From the NCBI GenBank assembly GCA_023263015.1, contig JALQXV010000037.1, positions 1 through 10,697 of the forward strand: a DNA stretch of 10,697 bases, given 5' to 3'. Of the stretch, positions 5,002-10,697 are shown one piece after another; the first letter of the stretch is position 1; every line of letters begins with the position of its first letter. Under the pieces are notes generated by a model. The model was not told where the DNA came from. It worked only from the letters and a program-made list of their open reading frames with translations, and did not search any database. The stretch is from Candidatus Saccharimonadia bacterium (lineage in GTDB: Bacteria > Patescibacteriota > Saccharimonadia > Saccharimonadales > 2-12-FULL-41-12). The translations under genes were made by a program, and so were the position numbers.

Positions 5002-6639
5002 CTAGCTATGAGGCATATGGTCGTACAAATGAGTAACTGAATACTCATTTCGAAGTAGTGGCTTAATATCGTCTATAGCGACATCGATCTTAACACCGGT
5101 GTTAAGAACGCCGTGCGGGTCAAAAGCACGCTTAATTTTAGCAAAAATTTCGTAGGTTTCTGGGCCATACAGCTTAGAAAGGTACGGTGCGCGAATACGG
5201 CCATCGTTATGTTCACCACTGGTGCTACCGCCAAGCTCAATTACCATATTGTAGTAGTCATCAATTAGACGGAAGACTTTTTGGCGATCACCAAGTGATG
5301 TTAGGTCGAGGAACGGCTGCATGTGTAGGTTGGCGTTACCAGCGTGACCCCAAACAGCTGCTTCTAGGTGGTTCTTTTTGAATAAGTCATAAACCTTATC
5401 AAGATACTCATCAAAACGTTCAACTGGCACAATACCATCTTCGATAATTGGTAGTGCTCGAACTTCGCCCTTAGTAAAGGCGATAACGCTAGCTGCGGTG
5501 TGGCGGATCTTCCAAAGTTCTTCTTTTTTGTGAGCTTCGGTTTCGACCTTGGTTTGAATATCAAGACTATTTAAGAATTTGATAACTTTTTTGGCATTCT
5601 TCTTTTGTTGCTTAGGTGAAAAATCGTCAAATTCAATTAACATGACGAGCTGCGGGAATGGTGGTTTTAAAATACCCTTTAATTGGTTTGGATTGTTGTT
5701 GTGAACAAAATTAAGCAAGTGCTCGTCGACCACTTCTATGGCGCACGGCGGCTTAGACATTTTATTTAGTTCGATCACGATTTCTTTGGCATGGTCTAGA
5801 TTTGTTACGAGCGCTGCAATAAGCGTGCTGGTTGGGTTGTACGGTTCGGTTGCAACAGTTGCTTCGGTAACAATACCGAGCGTACCCTGAGAACCAACGA
5901 ACAGTGGTGTTAAGTCAAACGAGCCATCTTTTTGCTTAACGCTGCCAATGTCGTAACCAGCAGTATTTTTAGACACATCAAAGCCGAGGTTCTTAACTAG
6001 GTCATGATTTTCTTCAATAAGAGCGTCGATAGTGCGGTAAATTTCGCCCTCAAATGAGGATAAGCCCATCTTCTTGTTTAGCTCGCGCTTGCTAAGCCTG
6101 CGGGTTTCCATAACTTCGCCATTTGCAAGTACGACGCGCATGCGGTCAATAAAGTTGCGGGTTGAGCCGTATTTAATAGTCTTTTCACCGCTGGCATTGT
6201 TGCCAATGGCACCACCGATGGTTGAATATTCCATTGATGACGGGAATGGCGGCAAAAAGCGGCCGTGCGTGTGTAAAGCTTGCTGTAATTTAGCGTAGTT
6301 CAAGCCTGGCTCAACAATAACATTGCCGGTACGGGTATCCAGTTCTAGGATCTTGTTCATGTGGGCCGGAAATACCATCATGATTCCTTTACCAATTGCC
6401 CCACCAGACTGGTCGGTACCAGAACCACGAGCTGTAATAGGAATCGGACGTCCACGTTCGGCTAGTTGCCACGCAAAACGAGCCGTTTTACGGACATCAT
6501 TTTCGTTACGAGGGTACACGATCATAGCAGGCACGATCTCGAGGACACTTGTATCCGTTGAGAAATAGCGCCGAGCATCCATGTCCACCATTACTTCACC
6601 CATGAGGTGTTCTTGTAAGTAGTGAGCAACTTTATTCAT
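5002..6639 (-). CDS. FAD-binding oxidoreductase, D-lactate dehydrogenase/glycolate oxidase (GlcD) type
   Basis: A 545-aa flavoprotein with an N-terminal PCMH-type FAD domain (PF01565, about 35-260) and a C-terminal FAD-oxidase domain (PF02913, about 265-515). FAD-domain marks are ARGSGTDQSGG (70-80), VEPGL (109-113), GGAIGNNASGEKTIKYG (142-158) and GSQGTLGIVTEATV (249-262). C-terminal marks are the histidine motif WGHAGNANLH (430-439), GEHNDG (475-480; most relatives have GEHG) and the DP-x4-NTG ending (507-515). The family oxidises 2-hydroxy acids such as D-lactate to 2-oxo acids. Unlike YdiJ it has no C-terminal iron-sulfur domain, and no GlcE/GlcF partner gene lies beside it, so the electron acceptor is unknown. 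There is no signal peptide or membrane helix. ATG 6639 has no Shine-Dalgarno sequence and no convincing promoter in the 87-bp gap upstream. Confidence 0.92.
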   Translation of the reverse strand: MNKVAHYLQEHLMGEVMVDMDARRYFSTDTSVLEIVPAMIVYPRNENDVRKTARFAWQLAERGRPIPITARGSGTDQSGGAIGKGIMMVFPAHMNKILELDTRTGNVIVEPGLNYAKLQQALHTHGRFLPPFPSSMEYSTIGGAIGNNASGEKTIKYGSTRNFIDRMRVVLANGEVMETRRLSKRELNKKMGLSSFEGEIYRTIDALIEENHDLVKNLGFDVSKNTAGYDIGSVKQKDGSFDLTPLFVGSQGTLGIVTEATVATEPYNPTSTLIAALVTNLDHAKEIVIELNKMSKPPCAIEVVDEHLLNFVHNNNPNQLKGILKPPFPQLVMLIEFDDFSPKQQKKNAKKVIKFLNSLDIQTKVETEAHKKEELWKIRHTAASVIAFTKGEVRALPIIEDGIVPVERFDEYLDKVYDLFKKNHLEAAVWGHAGNANLHMQPFLDLTSLGDRQKVFRLIDDYYNMVIELGGSTSGEHNDGRIRAPYLSKLYGPETYEIFAKIKRAFDPHGVLNTGVKIDVAIDDIKPLLRNEYSVTHLYDHMPHS

Positions 6640-6727
6640 ACGTTAAAAATCAAAAACCTGTTTATATTTTAAAGCTAAGCATAAGAGCATTCTTGCACTA
6701 TATTAGCACAAAATGCCTGTAGGTGGC

Positions 6728-8512
6728 TTACTTTACAGCCAAACCTTCTCGGATAGTCCAGTTCTGAACATTAGTAAACCGGTCTGTCGCCGTTGTGGCG
6801 CTATGACTGTCTAAACCGTTAAATGGTTTGTGGGTAATGTACAGCATCCGTGGCTGATATAACGCAAGCGCTGGTGCATCTTTTTGCCACGCTTCAAGGA
6901 ATGGTCGATATTTAACCGAACGAAGCTGTGGATCTGATCTGGTTCGACCTGATTCGAGCGCCTGATTAGCAGGTATAGACACGTATTCACTAAAGTTCAG
7001 ACGAGTAGATGAACGTGCATCGGCCTGTGAGCTGTGCCAAAAGGCAAAAACATCTGGATCTGGGCCAACCGAAATACCGTACAGCAAGGCGTCATAGTTA
7101 TGTAGCGCTAAAGTACTTTGCAAGTCTTGATCATTCTGAAGATCAACCTTCATATCTACACCTAGGTTCTGCCACTGTTGCTGGAGCGTTCCAGCCACAC
7201 TAGAATATTCACTCGTCATCTGCGAATACATCTTAAAGGTTAGCTTTACGCCATTTTTTTCTCGAATATTAGTTGTGGGGTTAACCGCCCAGCCAGCAGC
7301 ATCGAGCACCTTTTTGGCTGCGTCTGGATCGCCGGTTTTTTGGGCATATTTTTTGTCGTAACCGATATGTGATTTAAGTAGCGGCTCATCAATAGAAACG
7401 AGTGGGTATGGTAGTTTGTCGAACATGACTTTTTTATCGGTACCAAGTACAAGCGCAGTACGAACCGCAGGATCTTTAAGCACATCCTGCGTTGTCCTAA
7501 AGAAAACGAAAACTTGGCCCGTAAGCGGAACGTTGTATTCCAAAATACTCGAGTCTTTTGCAAACTGGTCTGGTAAAGAAGCAAGCCCCACCATAGAGTC
7601 TACTTCACTAGAGGTAAATGCATCGGTCAAGCCTGATTCATTGGGGTACGTCCGAATAATAAAGTTGTCGATCTTTGGCTTGCCAAAGGCGTACGAATCA
7701 AATGCTGACAGTGCTACACTTTCCTGCCTCACGTCTGGGGTAGGATTAATAACTTCTACTTTTGAAAACTTAAATGGGCCACTACCGATTGGAGCTTGGT
7801 TATTAAAACTGTCTGAACGAAGCTGGGCTGCCGGCACCTTGCCAAGAACATGTTCAGGGATAATGCCGTTCGTTAAAGAGTATGGAAACGAGCTCAGGCT
7901 ATTAGGGAGCGTAAAGGTAACGGTGGTCGGATCAACCGCAGTAACTTTGATATTTTGCCAACTCGGGTATAGGTACGACTTAGCTTCGGGAGACTGAATC
8001 ATCCGGTAGGTATACGCTACGTCGTTGGCAGTAACCGGCTGACCATCATGCCACTTTATATTTGGCTTTAGTTTTACGGTATAAACCAATTCCCTTGTGT
8101 CTACTGACCAGCTTTCAGCCAAGTCACCAACCAGCCGATTCTGGTCATCATGTTTTAAAAGGCCAGAAAAAACTAGCCTCGATACCGAGCTATCAACCGA
8201 GTTAGAGGCAAACAAAGGGTTAGCGTTCGTGAATGAACCAATAATCCCTTCGGTGTAGCTACCGCCACTCTTAGGCTGAACTGACTGGTATTTTGTTCCA
8301 AGCGCGCGAGTTTGAAAAACCAGCCCAACTGCAAGCACGATCAATAGACCTACCCAGCCAACCAAAAAGCGTCGCACGTTTGGCAAGCGAATAAGCCGCT
8401 TAATGATGTGTTTTTCGATTGATTGTTCAGTGGTCGAACTAATTTCGACGACCTGCTTTTTGCGTCGCCTAAAAATACGCCGCCAACGAAGTTTTGTAGC
8501 GCGATCTACCAT
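6728..8512 (-). CDS. Oligopeptide ABC-transporter substrate-binding protein (SBP family 5), membrane-anchored
   Basis: A 594-aa member of the OppA/DppA solute-binding family (PF00496). A long, very basic N-terminal segment (1-48; RRIFRRRKK at 11-19) precedes one transmembrane helix at about 49-66, and the binding domain lies outside the cell. There is no lipobox cysteine, so it is tethered by the helix rather than by lipid. Family marks are LAESWSVD (131-138), the YTVKLKPNIKWHDGQPVTANDV stretch at 144-165, PIGSGPFKF (241-249) and GPDPD (483-487). The protein should capture peptides, but no permease or ATPase gene is in the window. It follows secG by 7 bp without a clear Shine-Dalgarno sequence, suggesting translational coupling at the end of the operon that begins beyond the right edge. 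Confidence 0.92.
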   Translation of the reverse strand: MVDRATKLRWRRIFRRRKKQVVEISSTTEQSIEKHIIKRLIRLPNVRRFLVGWVGLLIVLAVGLVFQTRALGTKYQSVQPKSGGSYTEGIIGSFTNANPLFASNSVDSSVSRLVFSGLLKHDDQNRLVGDLAESWSVDTRELVYTVKLKPNIKWHDGQPVTANDVAYTYRMIQSPEAKSYLYPSWQNIKVTAVDPTTVTFTLPNSLSSFPYSLTNGIIPEHVLGKVPAAQLRSDSFNNQAPIGSGPFKFSKVEVINPTPDVRQESVALSAFDSYAFGKPKIDNFIIRTYPNESGLTDAFTSSEVDSMVGLASLPDQFAKDSSILEYNVPLTGQVFVFFRTTQDVLKDPAVRTALVLGTDKKVMFDKLPYPLVSIDEPLLKSHIGYDKKYAQKTGDPDAAKKVLDAAGWAVNPTTNIREKNGVKLTFKMYSQMTSEYSSVAGTLQQQWQNLGVDMKVDLQNDQDLQSTLALHNYDALLYGISVGPDPDVFAFWHSSQADARSSTRLNFSEYVSIPANQALESGRTRSDPQLRSVKYRPFLEAWQKDAPALALYQPRMLYITHKPFNGLDSHSATTATDRFTNVQNWTIREGLAVK

Positions 8513-8519
8513 TATTTGT

Positions 8520-8732
8520 TTACTCGAACACGATTGCTAAGAGCGACAGTGAAAAGATGAGTGCCGTCAAAATCGTAATTCGGTGAATCGTCAAGTCAGA
8601 GCCACGACGTACAGTATTTACTTCACCGCCGCCGCCTAGACCAGCACCAAGACCAGCACCACGGGTTTGTAGCAAAATTAAAATTGTCATGATAACCATC
8701 GATACGATAGCAATGTAACCAAAAAGACTCAT
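8520..8732 (-). CDS. secG: Preprotein translocase subunit SecG
   Basis: A 70-aa protein with the two SecG helices (about 3-21 and 49-68). The conserved loop between them is LLQTRGAGLGAGLGGGGE at 20-37 plus RRG at 42-44. SecG joins SecY and SecE in the inner-membrane export channel and aids SecA-driven translocation. Length is normal for a short SecG. A GGAGG site at 8748-8744, inside the end of the preceding gene, serves ATG 8732 with an 11-base spacing. The stop of the upstream YvlD-type gene is only 3 bp before the start, so the two are cotranscribed. Confidence 0.95.
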   Translation of the reverse strand: MSLFGYIAIVSMVIMTILILLQTRGAGLGAGLGGGGEVNTVRRGSDLTIHRITILTALIFSLSLLAIVFE

Positions 8733-8735
8733 GTC

Positions 8736-9122
8736 TTATTCATCCTCCAGAATAGTCAATACTAAATAGTTTACCAGTCCAATGATCATACCGGCAAGCA
8801 TAGCCGCTCCAAAATTGTTTACTTCGAGCGGTTTATAGAGCGTACTGGCTAGCAACACCATCAAACCATTGATCACAATCATGAATAATCCAAGACTAAA
8901 TAAAATCGCTGGCAGCGATAACAAAACTACTACCGGCTTAATGACTGTATTAACGATAGCTAGTATTAAGCCGGCGATTACAATTACCTTTAGCTCACTC
9001 TGGTAGTTGATGCTTTCGCCTAAAATTCCTGCGGCAATCCAAAGCCCCAAAGATGATACGAACCACCTAAACAAGAACCGCACTGTCAGGGATAATTTTC
9101 GGGGGTTTTCTACTTTTTCCAT
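8736..9122 (-). CDS. YvlD/phage-holin-4 family membrane protein (PF04020)
   Basis: A 128-aa integral membrane protein with four predicted helices (about 14-36, 44-66, 68-92 and 103-125). The family core NTVIKPVVVLLSLPAILFSLGLF-x4-N is at 58-85, and the C-terminal helix has the GMIIGLVN pattern. The name phage holin is historical: these proteins occur in many bacterial chromosomes, for example YvlD of Bacillus, and no phage genes are nearby. Their function is poorly known; envelope stress has been suggested for some. A GGAAG site in the end of the upstream peptidase gene serves ATG 9122, and only 2 bp separate the two genes. Confidence 0.88.
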   Translation of the reverse strand: MEKVENPRKLSLTVRFLFRWFVSSLGLWIAAGILGESINYQSELKVIVIAGLILAIVNTVIKPVVVLLSLPAILFSLGLFMIVINGLMVLLASTLYKPLEVNNFGAAMLAGMIIGLVNYLVLTILEDE

Positions 9123-9124
9123 AG

Positions 9125-10345
9125 CTACTTCCGTATTGTAAGAGAGCCGATGTCCTTAGGCAATGCGGATGTTAGAACTTTGTTGCCATCTTTGGTAATT
9201 AGTACATCATCTTCAAGTCTAATACCAATATTCTCTTCTGGAATATAAATCCCTGGCTCAACGGTCAGAACTACGCCTTTTTTGAGCGGGATATCGTAAT
9301 CACCCACATCATGAACATCTAAACCAAGAAAATGGGATGTTCGGTGCGGATAGTACTTTCTAATTGCTTCCTTAGTTGGTTCGGTTATCAGACCGAGCTC
9401 AATAAGTACTTGCCCCATCTTTTCGTTAACCAAAGTTTCGTATTCCTGCATTGTAATGCCCGGCTTGAGTACGCTAAGTGCAAAGGCATGAACCGCTAAA
9501 ACTGCCTCAAGCACTTCTTTTTGGCGTGTTGTTGGACTACTTGAAACTGAGCGAGTTATATCTGCCGCATACGATCCATAACCAAGCCCAATGTCGAGCA
9601 ATAACATACCACTGCGGTCGAGGGGGGCGTTATTTTTGTCGTAATGTAGCGTTATAGCATTTTGTCCACTTGCCACAATTGGATCATAGGCATGTTCTAA
9701 ATTAAGTTTGGCCGCAACAATATTAGCGGCAATCAACAGATCTTGCTCGTTGTGAGCGGTTGCTCGCTTTTTTTCAATTGCCGTAAAGACCTTAACGGTG
9801 GCAGCAATAGCCTTTTTGATCAAAGCAATTTCGTACGGCTGTTTCACCATTCTGAGCAGAGCGATTGTAGCCCGAATATCATTTACTGCAAGCTCAGGGC
9901 GGCCAACTTTTAAGCGGTCGTGTAAGCGCTGACGGCTTGGGTTAATGAACATGTCCATGCTTTCGATGTATTGGTGCTCGTAAAAACCAAGAGTTGCAAC
10001 GCTTTTAGCCGTGTTAAGCCGATCTTCAAGCTCGGACCACTCTTTAAACTGAGTTATGCCTGACGTTTCCGTGAGTACACTATGATCCACGCTGCCTTCA
10101 AAGGCCACTCTAACTTCATCACGCGACGGAACGACCAAATATTCATCAGTTGCATCAATAACCAGTACAATACCTGATTCTTTAATGCCAGTTAGGTAAT
10201 AAAAGCTAGTATCTTGCTGGAACTGGTACGCTTGGTCGCCAGTTGCTTGCACCATACTACTAGCAGTTATAACGATTAATTCGTCTGTAACTTTTTTGCG
10301 TAGCGTCTGCCGATTTTTACGATGGAACTGTTGCTGCTTATTCAC
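9125..10345 (-). CDS. pepP: Xaa-Pro aminopeptidase (M24B family)
   Basis: A 406-aa metallopeptidase that removes an N-terminal residue preceding proline. The N-terminal creatinase-like domain (about 1-150, QQDTSFYYLTGI at 43-54) is followed by the pita-bread catalytic domain. All five metal ligands are present: D251 (LLLDIG), D262 (ADITRS), H338 (SHFLGLDVHD), E363 (VEPGIY) and E378 (IRLEDDV). H234 and H345 match the substrate-binding histidines. No signal peptide, so cytoplasmic. It starts with GTG at 10345-10343, whose first G is the last base of the upstream TAG stop, a one-base overlap that implies translational coupling; an AAGG run lies upstream. With the peptide-binding protein in the same operon, a role in trimming imported proline peptides is plausible but inferred. 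Confidence 0.94.
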   Translation of the reverse strand: MNKQQQFHRKNRQTLRKKVTDELIVITASSMVQATGDQAYQFQQDTSFYYLTGIKESGIVLVIDATDEYLVVPSRDEVRVAFEGSVDHSVLTETSGITQFKEWSELEDRLNTAKSVATLGFYEHQYIESMDMFINPSRQRLHDRLKVGRPELAVNDIRATIALLRMVKQPYEIALIKKAIAATVKVFTAIEKKRATAHNEQDLLIAANIVAAKLNLEHAYDPIVASGQNAITLHYDKNNAPLDRSGMLLLDIGLGYGSYAADITRSVSSSPTTRQKEVLEAVLAVHAFALSVLKPGITMQEYETLVNEKMGQVLIELGLITEPTKEAIRKYYPHRTSHFLGLDVHDVGDYDIPLKKGVVLTVEPGIYIPEENIGIRLEDDVLITKDGNKVLTSALPKDIGSLTIRK

Positions 10346-10697
10346 TAAAAGGTCGCCTTGGTATCAGCATTGATTCGCTCTAGAAAAACAGCTGCCCAGT
10401 TTTCACGGTAAGCATAATTTGATGGATGGAACCAATCTGGAGCAAATGTCCTAATGCCACCGTTCTTTTCCATTTTTTCGTGCAACGGAACAAGTTTATA
10501 GCCATGTTTTTGGGCCAGTTTATACATAATTTTATTAGCTTCAACTACGTTAGGTTGCTTATTTTTAAGCCGGCTCTGGCCAAAATATGGAATGTCGCTG
10601 ATGAGCGTTTGGCTCGGAAGCTTGGTCATCAGTTCGTCCATATCGGCTTCGAACTTTTTGGGCTCAAAACTAACCATATCGTTAGCACCAATTTCTA
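10345..10697 (-). CDS. SGNH/GDSL-type hydrolase, C-terminal part (runs off the right edge)
   Basis: The visible 117 or so residues are the second half of an SGNH hydrolase. The frame is open to the window edge, and the residues before the first in-frame ATG (10677) read EIGAND, which is the GxND block III of the family, so that ATG is internal. About 81 residues later comes DWFHPSNYAY, block V with the catalytic Asp and His (DxxHP). The nucleophile-serine GDS block lies outside the window. Such enzymes are esterases, lipases or deacetylases, often acting on lipids, acylated sugars or cell-wall polymers; no substrate can be given. It overlaps the peptidase gene by one base and is the most upstream visible gene of the operon. 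Confidence 0.82.
   Translation of the reverse strand, partial: EIGANDMVSFEPKKFEADMDELMTKLPSQTLISDIPYFGQSRLKNKQPNVVEANKIMYKLAQKHGYKLVPLHEKMEKNGGIRTFAPDWFHPSNYAYRENWAAVFLERINADTKATF

Noticed and set aside
6640..6727. Promoter for the FAD oxidase in the gap after the peptide-binding protein gene
   Set aside because: Several TATA-like boxes (for example TATAAA near 6662-6667) occur, but none has a -35 at acceptable spacing; left uncalled.
8736..9122. Prophage suggested by the phage-holin family name
   Set aside because: No lysin, integrase or structural phage genes are nearby, and the gene is embedded between pepP and secG; this family is widespread in chromosomes.
10345..10677. Complete 110-aa gene starting at ATG 10677
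   Set aside because: The same frame continues to the window edge and encodes the GxND block just before that ATG, so the ATG is internal to a longer SGNH hydrolase.
198..10697. Alternative genetic code with TGA read as glycine
   Set aside because: All genes read through in full under the standard code with no in-frame TGA and with glycines encoded by GGN; only TGA avoidance as a stop is supported.

Overview
The window is a gene-dense bacterial segment, moderately AT-rich. Apart from one dehydrogenase gene, every gene and all four tRNAs lie on the minus strand. Housekeeping genes are compact and closely spaced. A SecG gene sits in a run with a YvlD-type membrane protein, an M24B peptidase and a membrane-tethered oligopeptide-binding protein. 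There is also a soluble Hanks-type kinase, and several promoters have the -10 box almost touching the start codon. This resembles Patescibacteria/CPR genomes, perhaps Saccharibacteria, but that is an inference of modest confidence because no marker gene settles it. The standard code reads every gene through, and all eleven visible stop codons are TAA or TAG.

Left part (1-1990): a small redox cassette. A luciferase-like flavin monooxygenase gene (running off the left edge) is preceded by an ArsR-type repressor gene in one minus-strand operon. Across a 310-bp regulatory intergenic region lies a divergent zinc-dependent, formaldehyde-dehydrogenase-like alcohol dehydrogenase. The arsR promoter carries a clear 22-bp dyad that is a likely autoregulatory operator.

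Middle part (1961-4910): tRNA-Phe and tRNA-Gly in one unit, then a 119-aa orphan protein, a 150-aa two-helix membrane protein, tRNA-Val, a soluble serine/threonine protein kinase with a large acidic insert, and tRNA-Leu. Promoters can be read for nearly all of these. Three protein genes look leaderless. The tRNA-Val and tRNA-Leu promoters share an 8-base element in the same register.

Right part (5002-10697): an FAD-linked oxidase of the D-lactate dehydrogenase/glycolate oxidase type, then, reading in the direction of transcription from the right edge, an SGNH hydrolase (partial), a Xaa-Pro aminopeptidase, a YvlD/phage-holin-family membrane protein, SecG and an oligopeptide-binding protein. 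Gaps or overlaps in this run are 1 to 7 bp, so it is one operon. It combines envelope and export functions with peptide capture and peptide trimming. The FAD oxidase lies 87 bp downstream and may or may not share the transcript.
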